A stretch of DNA of 64,000 nt from Fundicoccus sp052116145 (GCF_052116145.1 NZ_JBQKLQ010000005.1:62001-126000); one strand, 5' to 3'. Shown: positions 43,149 through 52,848, numbered from the stretch's first letter. Program-made: numbers and translations. Notes: a model not told the origin generated them from the letters alone.

Positions 43149-44579
43149 TTAAATAGTTTCGCCGTTTGAGGCAATCACTTGCTTGTACCATTCAAATGAT
43201 TTTTTCTTCGTACGGTTCAAGCTACCATTACCTGCATCATCGCGGTCCACATAAACGAAGCCATAACGTTTCGACATTTCGCCTGTCGAAGCAGACACAA
43301 GATCAATCGGTGCCCAACTCGTGTAGCCCATTAAGTCAACACCATCCAATGTCACAGCATCCCTCATAGCACTGATGTGATCGCGTAGATAATTAATACG
43401 GTAATCATCTGCAACATAGCCATTCTCGTCCGGTTTATCAATGGCACCTAAACCATTTTCAACAACGAAAAGTGGTTTTTGGTAGCGGTCATAGATTTCG
43501 TTCATCGTCGTACGCAAGCCTAATGGATCAATTGGCCAGCCCCACTCACTGACTTCTAAGTACGGATTTTTTTGACCAACAATAATATTACCTGAGGCCT
43601 TTTCGTGCATCTCAATATTATCCGGATGAACGGACATATTTGACGTATAGTATGAGAACGTAATGTAGTCGACCGTGTGTTTGTTCAACAACTCCTTGTC
43701 GCCTTCTACAAAAGGAATCACAATACCTTCGCGCTCAAAGGATTTAAGAGCATAGGCTGGGTAAGCTCCACGTGCTTGCACGTCCACGAAGAAATAGTTA
43801 TTGCGGTTATCCTGCTGGGCTTGGAAAACATCTTTAGGATTGGGTGAAGCTGGATAGAATGTCCCTGCCGCCAACATACTGCCTACCCTAATGTTTGGAT
43901 CAATCTCGCGAGCAATCTTCGTTGCGAGTGCACTTGCGACCAGTTCATGGTGAATCGCTGAGTATTTCGCTTGCTTTTCATTCTCGCCAGGTTCGAACGT
44001 TAGACCCGCACCCATAAATGGTAAATGAAGAATAATGTTAATCTCATTAAAGGTAATCCAGTAACGGACTAGACCTTTGTAACGTGTGAATAAAGCGCGT
44101 ACTAAGTTCGCATAAAAATCCACAACTTGACGGTTTTTCCAGCCACCATATTCTTTAATTAAATGAATTGGCATATCAAAGTGAGTAATAGTCACTAAAG
44201 GCTCGATGTTATGCTTCTTCAGTTCTTTGAAAACATTCTCGTAAAACTTTAGTCCTTCTTCGTTTGGCTCAGCTTCATCTCCCATAGGGAAAATTCGGCT
44301 CCAAGCAATACTCATTCTGAACACTTTAAAGCCCATTTCAGCATAAAGAGCGATATCTTCCTTATAGCGGTGGTAGAAATCCACACCAACTTTTGCTGGA
44401 TAGTGATGTGCCTCATCAAAGGCTAAGTGAAGTTTTTTACCTAAGCCAATTGGGAAACGGTCCTCGCCGTGTGGCATGACATCGACGTTCGCCAAGCCGC
44501 GTCCACCTTCATTGTAGCCACCTTCGTACTGGTTAGCAGCTGTAGCGCCACCCCATAGAAAATCTTTTGGAAAGCCCAT
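43149..44579 (-). CDS. GH1 6-phospho-beta-glucosidase (second of pair)
   Basis: A 476-residue GH1 enzyme: FPKDFLWGGATAANQYEGGY, ITHFDMPIHL, acid/base in WITFNEINI and nucleophile in FVVENGLGAID. The C-terminal GFVYVDRDDAGNGSLNRTKK with its lysine/tyrosine loop is the phosphate-binding pattern of 6-phospho-beta-glucosidases (BglA type). It follows a close paralogue by 54 bases. AGGAGG before the ATG. Confidence 0.88.
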   Translation of the reverse strand: MGFPKDFLWGGATAANQYEGGYNEGGRGLANVDVMPHGEDRFPIGLGKKLHLAFDEAHHYPAKVGVDFYHRYKEDIALYAEMGFKVFRMSIAWSRIFPMGDEAEPNEEGLKFYENVFKELKKHNIEPLVTITHFDMPIHLIKEYGGWKNRQVVDFYANLVRALFTRYKGLVRYWITFNEINIILHLPFMGAGLTFEPGENEKQAKYSAIHHELVASALATKIAREIDPNIRVGSMLAAGTFYPASPNPKDVFQAQQDNRNNYFFVDVQARGAYPAYALKSFEREGIVIPFVEGDKELLNKHTVDYITFSYYTSNMSVHPDNIEMHEKASGNIIVGQKNPYLEVSEWGWPIDPLGLRTTMNEIYDRYQKPLFVVENGLGAIDKPDENGYVADDYRINYLRDHISAMRDAVTLDGVDLMGYTSWAPIDLVSASTGEMSKRYGFVYVDRDDAGNGSLNRTKKKSFEWYKQVIASNGETI

Positions 44580-44633
44580 TAATTATTCCTCCTATTATAA
44601 GTGAGAGTTTGTCTTGATTGGTTAATTAGTCAT

Positions 44634-46058
44634 TTACTCAGCGTCGTATAAACTTGCCCCATTCGTGCCGATCACTTCTTTATACCAGTTGAAAGATTTT
44701 TTCTTATAACGCTTCAAGCTACCTTCTCCATCATCATTGCGGTCAACATAGATAAAGCCGTAACGTTTAGACATTTGAGCGGTTGACATGGATACAAAGT
44801 CAATCGGTCCCCAAGAAGTATAACCAAGCAATTCTACGCCATCTTCAATTGCTTCGCCAACTTGTTGTAAGTGAGCTTTCAAGTAAGCAATTCGGTAATC
44901 GTCTTCAACGGTAAAGCTACCTGCGCCATCTTCAATCAGTACATCTTTGGCACCTAAGCCATTCTCAACAATGAAGAGTGGCAATTGATATCGATCCCAG
45001 AAATCATTTAAAACAAGGCGTAGGCCAATTGGGTCAATTTGCCAGCCCCACTCTGAAGAGTCTAAGTATGGATTTTCTAACCCTCGGAAAATATTGCCTT
45101 CACCACTCTGATAAGTTTCAGAATCATGAGCTTGAACTAATGAGACGTAATAAGAGAATGAAATGAAGTCGACCGTATGTTCTTTTAAGATTGCGGCATC
45201 ATTTTCACCAAATTTAATTTCAATGCCTTGTTCGCGCAAATGACGTTTTAAATAACCTGGGTATTCGCCACGAACATGGATATCTGTAAAGGCATAGTTC
45301 TCATTCATAAAGTCTCTAACCGCTAGTTGGTCTTTAGGCTTTGGCGTCATTGGGTAAGTTGGCATCGAAATGACCATACAACCGACTTGCATCTCAGGAT
45401 TAATCTCTTTAGCAATTTTAGTAGCTGCTGCAGAGGCAACTAATTGGTTATGAGCCGCTTGCCATTTATCAGCTAAAGTAACTTCCATTTCCTCTGGAAA
45501 AATAGCGCCGTTAGCTGGTGCGCTTATGATTGAATTAACTTCATTAAATGTTAACCAATATTTTACTTTATCTTGATAACGTTCAAAGACTGTCCGAGCA
45601 TATGTTTCAAAGAAGCCAATCACTTTACGGTCAATCCAACCACGATAGTTACGAGCTAAATTCAGAGGTGGTTCATAATGCGACAAGGTCACTAATGGCT
45701 CCATGCCATGCTTATGCAGTTCATCAAACAAATCATCATAGAATTGTAGTCCTTCTTCGTTTGGTTGGGCGTCGTCACCGTTTGGATAAATTCTTGACCA
45801 AGAAATCGATAGGCGGAAGACTTTGAAGCCCATTTGTGCCATTAAAGCTATATCTTCTTTGTAACGATGGTAGAAATCAATTCCTTTTAATTTTAAGTTC
45901 TCTTCTGTTGGTTCTAGAGTGGGTGCTGTCATTAAGCCTTTTGGCATCACATCTTGCACACTCAGTCCACGCCCACCCTCGTTATAAGCGCCTTCTAATT
46001 GGTTTGCGGCTGTAGCCCCTCCCCATAAGAAATTTTCTGGAAATTTTGGTGTTGTCAT
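44634..46058 (-). CDS. GH1 6-phospho-beta-glucosidase (first of pair)
   Basis: A 474-residue paralogue of the next gene: FPENFLWGGATAANQLEGAY, acid/base in WLTFNEVNS, nucleophile in FIVENGLGAKD, and the phosphate-binding C-terminal GFIYVDRNDDGEGSLKRYKK. The two proteins differ in their mid-sections (residues 50-60 and 190-290), suggesting different aglycone preferences after duplication. No PTS permease is encoded between or beside them. AGGGAG precedes the ATG. Confidence 0.88.
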   Translation of the reverse strand: MTTPKFPENFLWGGATAANQLEGAYNEGGRGLSVQDVMPKGLMTAPTLEPTEENLKLKGIDFYHRYKEDIALMAQMGFKVFRLSISWSRIYPNGDDAQPNEEGLQFYDDLFDELHKHGMEPLVTLSHYEPPLNLARNYRGWIDRKVIGFFETYARTVFERYQDKVKYWLTFNEVNSIISAPANGAIFPEEMEVTLADKWQAAHNQLVASAAATKIAKEINPEMQVGCMVISMPTYPMTPKPKDQLAVRDFMNENYAFTDIHVRGEYPGYLKRHLREQGIEIKFGENDAAILKEHTVDFISFSYYVSLVQAHDSETYQSGEGNIFRGLENPYLDSSEWGWQIDPIGLRLVLNDFWDRYQLPLFIVENGLGAKDVLIEDGAGSFTVEDDYRIAYLKAHLQQVGEAIEDGVELLGYTSWGPIDFVSMSTAQMSKRYGFIYVDRNDDGEGSLKRYKKKSFNWYKEVIGTNGASLYDAE

Positions 46059-46088
46059 AATATATTTGCTCCCTTCAATTCTAAGTAA

Positions 46089-46928
46089 CTAAATTAAACC
46101 AAAGTGTTTAAACGCATTATATAAACCATCATCTGAAACTGCATCCGTCACGTAGTCAGCCATGGCTTTTATTTCTTCGCCACCACTAGCTACCGCAACT
46201 CCAACTTCAGCATACTCCAACATTGGAATGTCCACTTTGGCATCCCCTACCGCCATTGTATGTTTAGGATTTAACTTATGATGGCTTTCTAAAAATTCTA
46301 AAGCTGTCCGTTTATTTATCCCGCCACGCGCCACATCACCGAACAAGGCATGCTCACCTTTACCACCCCAAGAATTCACTTGAAAATCAGCAAAGTATTC
46401 CGTCGCATCTAAGTAGTCTTGATAAGTATTTAAGATAAACGATATTTTATTGACATCCTCACGTACAGGCTCTGTACCGTAAATCATATAGGGGAAGGCG
46501 TCATCCACTGAGAATGTTTCATCCGTTTCCACACCTTTACCTTCAACATAAGCACGCATGGTTTCTTTGCCACGTTTTTTAAAATTAGTCGAAGCATACA
46601 GTCCTGAATTGGCTTCTACATAATATTCCAAGCCTCTTTCATGAAGCCAGTCGACAATCTTTTTGACATCCTCGACTGGAATTGCTAAATGCATTAACGC
46701 TTCATTATTTGCCTCAATATAGTTTCCGTTACCTCCAACATAGCCATCTAAGCCGATGCCTAAAATTTCTTCGTACATTTCTGCTTTAGACCGTCCGGTC
46801 ACCGCATACACCTTATGCCCGTTAGCACGAGCCTCTTTAATTGCTTGCACAGCAGATGCCGGCAGATGGTTATTATAATCAACTAACGTTCCATCCACAT
46901 CGATAAATATATACCAATTTTCATTCAT
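46089..46928 (-). CDS. Cof-type HAD-superfamily phosphatase
   Basis: A 279-residue HAD-IIB protein with IFIDVDGTLVDYN (nucleophile and acid aspartates), AVTGRSKAEM, and GDAKVDIPMLEYAEVGVAV (motif IV). It probably dephosphorylates a sugar phosphate; as first gene of the two-GH1 operon it may relieve sugar-phosphate stress. Divergent from the RpiR regulator; AAAGGGG precedes the ATG. Confidence 0.85.
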   Translation of the reverse strand: MNENWYIFIDVDGTLVDYNNHLPASAVQAIKEARANGHKVYAVTGRSKAEMYEEILGIGLDGYVGGNGNYIEANNEALMHLAIPVEDVKKIVDWLHERGLEYYVEANSGLYASTNFKKRGKETMRAYVEGKGVETDETFSVDDAFPYMIYGTEPVREDVNKISFILNTYQDYLDATEYFADFQVNSWGGKGEHALFGDVARGGINKRTALEFLESHHKLNPKHTMAVGDAKVDIPMLEYAEVGVAVASGGEEIKAMADYVTDAVSDDGLYNAFKHFGLI

Positions 46929-47041
46929 GTAAACATGCCCCTTTCAAATAGACTTTCCCTTAACTCTAAGTTAACTGAAATGCGATGCCAATTTCAATCA
47001 AACTGCCGTAATTATTCACTTTGACACAGCGATTCTAGGAA

Positions 47042-47092
47042 TACACAGTGTTTTTGTGTATAATGAACACAAATCAATACACTTTATGTGTA
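47042..47092. promoter_or_regulatory. Candidate RpiR operators with -10 box
   Basis: Two inverted repeats built on the same half-site: TACACA-7-TGTGTA (47042-47060) and TACAC-5-GTGTA (47078-47092), with AACACA between. A TATAAT box (47059-47064) lies inside the first. They stand between the divergent HAD and RpiR starts, so autoregulation and control of the operon are likely. Confidence 0.6.
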
Positions 47093-47103
47093 CAGGAGGG
47101 CTT

Positions 47104-48018
47104 ATGTTAATAATTGAGCACTTAAGAGCCATGACTTTTTCAGACGCAGAAAATCAAATTGCAGATTATCTCATCCGACACCCACATGAATTAGACCAAT
47201 TGACGACGCAAAATTTAGCAAGCTTTACACACACGAACCCCAACTCTGTGATTCGCTTAGCCAAGAAACTTGGCTTTGATGGCTGGACGAGTCTTCGCAC
47301 GGAATACCAAAAGGAATGGCAATACCTCAACAGCCACTTCAATGTCATTGACGCCAATATTCCTTTCGATCACACAGACGATGTCATTACCATCATGCAT
47401 AAATTAGCCCAACTCGAACAGAATACGATTTCAGATACCGTGAGCTTAGTTGAAAGAGAGTCCCTTGTTAAAGCTCAGAAGCTTCTACTCGACGCTAAGC
47501 AAATTATTATCTTTGCTTCACTGACGAATGCTAAAATCGCGACGGACTTTGTGACTAAAATGCGACGGATTGGTATGCCGGTCACCCTTTCGAGTGAATT
47601 CGATATCAGTGTCTATGAAGCCTACAATGCCAGCCCAGATACGTGTGGCTTGATTATTTCTTATACTGGAGAAAACGCGACTTATGTGCATTGCGGGAAG
47701 TTCCTGAAGCAAAAAGGTGCCAGAATACTATCGCTCACGAATATGGGTGACAACCAAATTGCCCGGATGAGTGACTGCAATCTCAGCATCACGACACGTG
47801 AACGTCTCTACTCTAAAATCGGTAACTTCACGTCCAATACTTCAATTATCTATTTATTGGACCTATTGTATTCGGTGGTCTTCGCTGCCAATTACCAGAA
47901 AAACCTAGATCATTTGATTCAAATTGGCCAAGCTTATGACAGCCGTACAACGACCAACACGATGATTGAAGAAGTAATCAGCCCTTCGGGACAAGCAGCG
48001 AAAGAAAATTTGGAGTAA
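47104..48018 (+). CDS. MurR/RpiR family transcriptional regulator
   Basis: A 304-residue regulator: N-terminal HTH_6 domain (residues 1-80, SDAENQIADYLIRHPHELDQ; NSVIRLAKKLGFDGW) and a C-terminal SIS sugar-phosphate-binding domain (IIFASLTNAKIATDFVTKMR; ISYTGENATYVHCGKFLKQK). It should sense a sugar phosphate and control the divergent HAD-GH1-GH1 operon. AGGAGG lies right before ATG 47104, which is preferred to an in-frame ATG 16 codons upstream that falls inside the operator region. Confidence 0.88.
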   Translation: MLIIEHLRAMTFSDAENQIADYLIRHPHELDQLTTQNLASFTHTNPNSVIRLAKKLGFDGWTSLRTEYQKEWQYLNSHFNVIDANIPFDHTDDVITIMHKLAQLEQNTISDTVSLVERESLVKAQKLLLDAKQIIIFASLTNAKIATDFVTKMRRIGMPVTLSSEFDISVYEAYNASPDTCGLIISYTGENATYVHCGKFLKQKGARILSLTNMGDNQIARMSDCNLSITTRERLYSKIGNFTSNTSIIYLLDLLYSVVFAANYQKNLDHLIQIGQAYDSRTTTNTMIEEVISPSGQAAKENLE

Positions 48019-48045
48019 CTTTCGCTAATCCCTTATAAAGTATCA

Positions 48046-48084
48046 AAAGAACACGCCATCTTTAAAGATAACGTGTTCTTTTTC
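48046..48084. terminator. Terminator between the RpiR and RsgA-like genes
   Basis: AAGAACACG / CGTGTTCTT with inner TCTTTAAAGA, T-runs on both strands. Confidence 0.88.
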
Positions 48085-48150
48085 TTTTGGTGGAATGAAC
48101 ACTATATAGTCGTCTCAAAACCGTTAGCCACTAAAGCTTATTGTGATCAT

Positions 48151-49125
48151 TCACCCTTTTTTTCTATTCTTATCTCGGATATATCTTTCGTAGCCTTCTC
48201 TTTTCTTTTTCTGATAGAGAAACCTTGCATACATCTCAGAATCTAATCTTTGATTTTTTATAGCTGACTTCACAGCACATCCTGGTTCACTTTGATGCTT
48301 ACAATCATTAAATTTACACTCTACTGCTAATCGACTAATATCCTCAAAGAGTATTTCAGAGTCAATTTCTCTTGATGTTTGAATACCTTTAAATCCTGGA
48401 CTATCTATTAAATATGATTCAGTACTTGTGGCATGATACATTTTAGTCGCAGTGGTCGTATGTTTTCCTTTTCCATCCATTCGAACGTCGTTAGTAATAA
48501 TTGACACTTTATTTAATAAATAATTGGTTAAGGTGGATTTTCCCACACCTGATGATCCAACCAATAGTGCCGTTTCGCCTGGTTCAAATAATGTGTTTAA
48601 ATGAAGCAAACTTTCCTCATTTAAAATAGAATAAGAACAGATTCTTAAATGAGGATACACCCGTGATACATCTTCTAATATCTTTTCTGTTTTTAATTGA
48701 TAATCATTTTTAGAAATAAGTATCTTAATATCCTTTACCATCCCTGAAAATACCATGAGATAGCGTTCTAGCTTGCTTAATGTAAATCGTTGATCAGCGG
48801 CAATTAAAATAAATAATTGATCTACATTAGTCGCTAGAATTTGTTCCTCTACATGAAACAAAAAATCTTTACTCGTTGTGTTACGCGCCTTGGATATTAC
48901 ATTTTCTCTAGTTAAACAGTGCGTAATAAATAGCTGATTATCAACGGTGGTGACACTCACAAAATCTCCGACATAATAATCTTTATCGTTAGTAGTAATA
49001 GCCTGGAGGTGGTCTCCTTTGTGATTCACTACTTGATAAACATTTCGATTTTTTTCAGTGATTCTTACGATATCTGCTATAACAAACCCATGTTTTATAC
49101 AATATGCATTAATTCCAAAATCCAT
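48151..49125 (-). CDS. rsgA: RsgA-type circularly permuted GTPase
   Basis: A 324-residue protein with an N-terminal OB fold, a permuted GTPase (G4 first, then P-loop GSSGVGKSTLTNYLL and G3 DSPGFKG), and the C-terminal zinc site CKFNDCKHQSEPGC. RsgA helps mature the 30S subunit. The G4 element reads ISKNDYQ instead of the usual NKxD (LNKxDL), and it has no rpmB/rpe/stkP neighbours as the housekeeping copy does, so this may be a second paralogue. AGGG five bases before ATG 49125 fits better than upstream in-frame ATGs. Confidence 0.83.
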   Translation of the reverse strand: MDFGINAYCIKHGFVIADIVRITEKNRNVYQVVNHKGDHLQAITTNDKDYYVGDFVSVTTVDNQLFITHCLTRENVISKARNTTSKDFLFHVEEQILATNVDQLFILIAADQRFTLSKLERYLMVFSGMVKDIKILISKNDYQLKTEKILEDVSRVYPHLRICSYSILNEESLLHLNTLFEPGETALLVGSSGVGKSTLTNYLLNKVSIITNDVRMDGKGKHTTTATKMYHATSTESYLIDSPGFKGIQTSREIDSEILFEDISRLAVECKFNDCKHQSEPGCAVKSAIKNQRLDSEMYARFLYQKKKREGYERYIRDKNRKKG

Positions 49126-49255
49126 CTTTTCCCTCAATTCATATAAAAAGCTCATGTTCAAAATTTCCAACAGTCTGTTAGTCACGACTACAAAGAAAAT
49201 TTCAAAAATGAGCATTAATCATAATGAATTTAATTTTACACACAGTGAAGTATGA

Positions 49256-49644
49256 GATTAATGAAATAGACTTTGTATATTATTTTTTTCATTATCTCAC
49301 CCTCTTTCTAGATAGATAGATTCTAACGTCCTATCGCTAAATACATAGTAACAAAAGTTATAAAATTAAGCTAATTATAAGCGTGCATAATTAGTCTCTC
49401 TTTTCGAGTCACACAACACGAGTGGACAAATAATCCAAGTTTAAAACGAACACTGCCAGAAACGATTCACTCTGTTAATCAGGAATTTAATAAACACAGG
49501 ATACTCTTGAATCTCAGAGTATTCTATATTCTGATGTCACATGACTATCAAGAATACTAACTTTCTATGCCGGAATATCTCTTCTACCTCAGTAAGATTA
49601 AAATTTGACACTTTTACTTTCATTAGATTATTATCAGTGTCTAT
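49256..49644. other. Gap without a recognisable gene
   Basis: AT-rich; nothing supportable seen except the promoter at its right end. Confidence 0.5.
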
Positions 49645-49674
49645 TTGACCACATCTCAAGGAATGCGATAGAAT
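49645..49674 (+). promoter_or_regulatory. Promoter of the DUF1275 gene
   Basis: TTGACC, 18 bases, TAGAAT, 37 bases upstream of the start codon. Confidence 0.6.
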
Positions 49675-49710
49675 GTAGACTATACAGCACTAGGAATAGA
49701 AGGGATTTAT

Positions 49711-50433
49711 TTGAGAAAAAAAGCACTAAAGTTTCAGTTCACTAGTTGGATTTTTTTATTATCCGCCATTGCGGGTTTTATGAATGCTACATCTATAATC
49801 TTATTCTCGGCAACTAGTTCCCATCATACAGGTAATTTGACGCATGGTATGATTGTGTTGCTCGAAGGAAATTACGAGAAATTTATTCACTTGTTAATGA
49901 TTTTACTCGCTTTTTTCCTGGGAAGTCTCTTGAGTGGCTTTTTGTTTCCAGCACAAGTATTTAAATTAACGCGTCGTTATGGGTATATTCAATTAGTCTC
50001 TGCCTTTGCGATTGCAGTTGCTAGCTTCGTACTTAAAGATCCATTGTGGTATTCTTTAGGCACTGCCATGATTTTAGGCCTTCAAAACGGCATGTTTGTC
50101 TATTATAAAGGTATGATTGTCAGGACGACCCATATGTCAGGAAATCTTACCGATGCCGGCTTAGCCATTGGAAGAAGCTTAGCAGGGAAACCCTCCGAAC
50201 TCTGGAAAGCACGATTTCAATTGATGAATATTTCTTCTTTTGTAATGGGTGCTTTGGTAGGAGCGGTTTTATTACTCCGCACAGAGGTAAACATTTGGTT
50301 TGTGGCAAGCAGTCTCTATTTGGTGTCAGGTATCTTATACTTCTTGTTATATCACCACGTAAATTACCTCAAGCTAAGAAATGAACAATTAAAACTTAAC
50401 GAACACTCCTTATTTGATTTTCTACTCAAGTAA
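49711..50433 (+). CDS. YoaK/DUF1275 family membrane protein
   Basis: A 240-residue protein with six membrane helices and the DUF1275 signatures AGFMNATSIILFSATSSHHT (first) and VRTTHMSGNLTDAGLAIGR (second), each containing the HMTGN-like core. Function unknown; transport has been proposed for the family. The start is a TTG at 49711, supported by AAGGGA five bases upstream; the first ATG lies 23 codons in, inside helix one. Confidence 0.82.
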   Translation: MRKKALKFQFTSWIFLLSAIAGFMNATSIILFSATSSHHTGNLTHGMIVLLEGNYEKFIHLLMILLAFFLGSLLSGFLFPAQVFKLTRRYGYIQLVSAFAIAVASFVLKDPLWYSLGTAMILGLQNGMFVYYKGMIVRTTHMSGNLTDAGLAIGRSLAGKPSELWKARFQLMNISSFVMGALVGAVLLLRTEVNIWFVASSLYLVSGILYFLLYHHVNYLKLRNEQLKLNEHSLFDFLLK

Positions 50434-50440
50434 GTAAATG

Positions 50441-50481
50441 AAATCATCCGAGACTACGAAATGTCATCTCGGATGATTTTG
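50441..50481 (+). terminator. Terminator of the DUF1275 gene
   Basis: AAATCATCCGAGA / TCTCGGATGATTT stem. Confidence 0.88.
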
Positions 50482-50532
50482 TATGAATACATTTATTTCC
50501 TCATAGGACTCATAGGCTGGTTAACTACTCTA

Positions 50533-51009
50533 CTATGCATGAACGTTTTCCCATGACTTCAATAAGCGGATTTCCGTATATATGACGCCACCAGATTCAT
50601 ACTCGAATACGTCGCCTTCCTTAAAACCTGCTCTTTTATACAGTTCAATAGCCTTTGTATTCTCTACTTCTGCACTCGTATACAGTTTTAAGACCTGCGG
50701 ATAACTTTCTTTGAAACATTTCAAAAATTGCTTTAAAGCTTGTTTCCCAAACCCACGATTCTGATAGGAGTCAGCAATCATAAAACGACTCATTGACCAG
50801 CCCTTTATTTCTTCATCGAAATCATACAAGATAAAACCAATCATTTGCGACTGATTATAAATTGCCAAAGGATATAGATTAGGTTCATAGGCAGCTTGAA
50901 CTAAAGAATACTGATTGGGTGCTACGAACTTTTCTTGACTCTCATTAACCCTTAACTCTATACACTCGTTATAGTTTGATTGATCAATTGAACGGAATTC
51001 TATTGTCAT
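50533..51009 (-). CDS. GNAT acetyltransferase, spermidine acetyltransferase-like
   Basis: A 158-residue GNAT protein: acetyl-CoA loop NRGFGKQALKQFLKCF, strand LYTSAEVENTKAIELYKRAG. It is similar in layout to the GNAT at 25243-25704 (shared FILYD/FVLLE and ISRF/WRLM patterns), so they may be distant paralogues. Polyamine acetylation is the likely family role. AGAGG before the ATG. Confidence 0.82.
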   Translation of the reverse strand: MTIEFRSIDQSNYNECIELRVNESQEKFVAPNQYSLVQAAYEPNLYPLAIYNQSQMIGFILYDFDEEIKGWSMSRFMIADSYQNRGFGKQALKQFLKCFKESYPQVLKLYTSAEVENTKAIELYKRAGFKEGDVFEYESGGVIYTEIRLLKSWENVHA

Positions 51010-51372
51010 TTTTTAGTACCTCTTAAGCATTCTTTCTGTCTTTTGTTATCAAACTATTTATTGATTATTTTGCTGTGATAAAATCCTTTATCTCTCATTA
51101 CCTGAAATAGTCTGTTCGTTAATAAGTGTTTTTCCTTTAAACCCACACTGACAAAAGCTCGTTTCCCAAAAGAAGTTATCTCTTTCAATAGTATATTACA
51201 TCCATCGCTTAGTATGAATGATAATAAATAAAAGGATATGGTATCACCCTAACAATACTATTGAATGGGTCCCTAATTTTCGTTCGGAATAGATTTTTAT
51301 TACCTAGGCTGACAGTTTAACTAAACTTTCGCTTTCTCAATTATTTTATCAGATATAATTGTTCACTAACTA

Positions 51373-51427
51373 TTGACATCTCCTTTCTTTTGCCTTATAT
51401 TCAATTACAGACAAACAGAGTCTTTAA
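51373..51427 (+). promoter_or_regulatory. Promoter and Rrf2 operator 1
   Basis: TTGACA (51373-51378), 17 bases, TATATT (51396-51401), followed directly by TTACAGAC-7-GTCTTTAA (51405-51427), an imperfect palindrome that would cover the transcription start. The same 23-base element recurs at 51884. Confidence 0.75.
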
Positions 51428-51443
51428 TTAAGGGGGAAACAGT

Positions 51444-51860
51444 ATGAAATATTCAAAAGCCACGAACTATGCGCTCCATTCGATGGTTCATTTAGCGATG
51501 GAAACAGATAATGAGGCTGTTCGAGTCGAAGATCTCGCTCAACTTCAAAATCTCTCACCAACCTATTTATCCAAGATTCTCACTAAACTAGCTAAAGCCA
51601 ACTTGATTCTGTCGACGCCTGGTGTCAATGGTGGCTACCGCTTGCTAAAATCGCCTGAACAAGTAACTTTTCTGGAAATCATTCAAGCAATCGAAGGTCA
51701 AGATGCCCTACTCAACTGCACAATGACACTTGAAGGTAAAGGGCATCATCATGAGTGTCTGATTGAAAAAGCAATCGCCGATGCCGAAGATAAGATGCTT
51801 GAAGCCCTGTCACACAAGACAATTGCTGGAATTTTAGCACAAATGCCCGTTAAGGATTAG
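51444..51860 (+). CDS. Rrf2 family transcriptional regulator
   Basis: A 138-residue Rrf2 protein: winged helix (KYSKATNYALHSMVHLAMET; LSPTYLSKILTKLAKANLI; GVNGGYRLLKSPEQVT) and a C-terminal region with cysteines at CTMTLEGKGHHHECLI. That two-cysteine spacing lacks the three-cysteine cluster of IscR/NsrR, so a thiol switch or a histidine-assisted metal site is more likely. It precedes a thioredoxin-reductase-like and a methyltransferase gene with the same operator. AAGGGGG precedes the ATG. Confidence 0.88.
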   Translation: MKYSKATNYALHSMVHLAMETDNEAVRVEDLAQLQNLSPTYLSKILTKLAKANLILSTPGVNGGYRLLKSPEQVTFLEIIQAIEGQDALLNCTMTLEGKGHHHECLIEKAIADAEDKMLEALSHKTIAGILAQMPVKD

Positions 51861-51883
51861 CTTATGGCTAATTCTCACCCCAA

Positions 51884-51906
51884 TTACAGACAATCTGAGT
51901 CTTTAA
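51884..51906 (+). promoter_or_regulatory. Rrf2 operator 2
   Basis: TTACAGACAATCTGAGTCTT plus TAA: same arms and 7-base spacing as operator 1, 28 bases upstream of the flavoprotein gene. Confidence 0.7.
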
Positions 51907-51933
51907 TAGGAAGCTATACGAGGAGGAAATAAT

Positions 51934-52836
51934 ATGTTCGATGTTGTGATTATCGGTGGAGGGCCTGCCGGAATGAGTGCCGCCTTAGTTGCCGGAAGAG
52001 GTAAACAGAATGTGTTACTGATTGATGAAGAAAAACCACGAAATGCGGTGACAAAAGAATCGCACGCCTTCTTAACACGAGATGGAATTAAACCAGAAGA
52101 GTTTAGAGAAAAAGGCAGACAGGATTTACTAAAATATCCTAGTATTTCAATTAAAAATGACCGCGTCCGAGCAATCGTAAAGTTAACTGATGACTCCTTT
52201 GAATTGACTACTCAGTCCGGTGTTAACATTCACACTAAAAATATTGTACTCGCCACTGGTTTAAAGGAAACACTTCCCGACGTAAAAAGCATTGAACATT
52301 ATTATGGGACGAGTATTTTTTCTTGCCCATTCTGCGACGGTTGGGAGATGAAAGAACATTCTCTTATCCTCATCATCGAATCCATACAAGCATTTCACCT
52401 GACCAAATTATTAAAGAATTGGACTGATGATCTCGTCATAGCTACTAACGGGAACTATTTTTTAAATAGTGAGCAGAAAGAAAATCTAGCACTAAATAAT
52501 ATTCGCCTTATCGAAGATAAAATCGTCGAACTAAAAGGTGATCAGGGTCAATTACAAAGCGTAACCTTCGAAACTGGCGAAGAACTAGTGCGAACAGGCG
52601 GTTTCTGTGCGACTGTATTAGATAATACACTGCCATTCATTGAACAACTAGGCATTGAAGTCAATGACTTCGGTTATATTACAACTGATATGATGGGACA
52701 TACGAGTATCCCGGGTATTTATGCAGCTGGTGAAATCACAGGTCCTTCTCAATTAATCGTATCTGCCAGTCAAGGCCATATGGCTGGCATTGGCATTATT
52801 GCTGACAGCAGTGAAGCACATTTTCTAACTAAATAA
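51934..52836 (+). CDS. Thioredoxin-reductase-like FAD/NAD(P) oxidoreductase
   Basis: A 300-residue protein with the low-molecular-weight TrxR layout: VVIIGGGPAGMSAALVAGRG, the redox pair in SIFSCPFCDGWEMK (CPFC, usually CATC), a degenerate NADPH fold (LILIIESIQAF lacks GGGxSA), and PGIYAAGEITGPSQL. It may reduce a partner disulfide or act as an oxidase-type flavoprotein (TrxR-like enzymes with CPFCDG exist). Missing the NADPH glycine motif argues against a classic TrxB. GAGGAGG before the ATG. Confidence 0.85.
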   Translation: MFDVVIIGGGPAGMSAALVAGRGKQNVLLIDEEKPRNAVTKESHAFLTRDGIKPEEFREKGRQDLLKYPSISIKNDRVRAIVKLTDDSFELTTQSGVNIHTKNIVLATGLKETLPDVKSIEHYYGTSIFSCPFCDGWEMKEHSLILIIESIQAFHLTKLLKNWTDDLVIATNGNYFLNSEQKENLALNNIRLIEDKIVELKGDQGQLQSVTFETGEELVRTGGFCATVLDNTLPFIEQLGIEVNDFGYITTDMMGHTSIPGIYAAGEITGPSQLIVSASQGHMAGIGIIADSSEAHFLTK

Positions 52837-52848
52837 GGAGTGACAGAA

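Noticed and set aside
47021..47026. TTGACA as the -35 of the rpiR promoter
   Set aside because: It is 32 bases from the TATAAT box, too far for one promoter.
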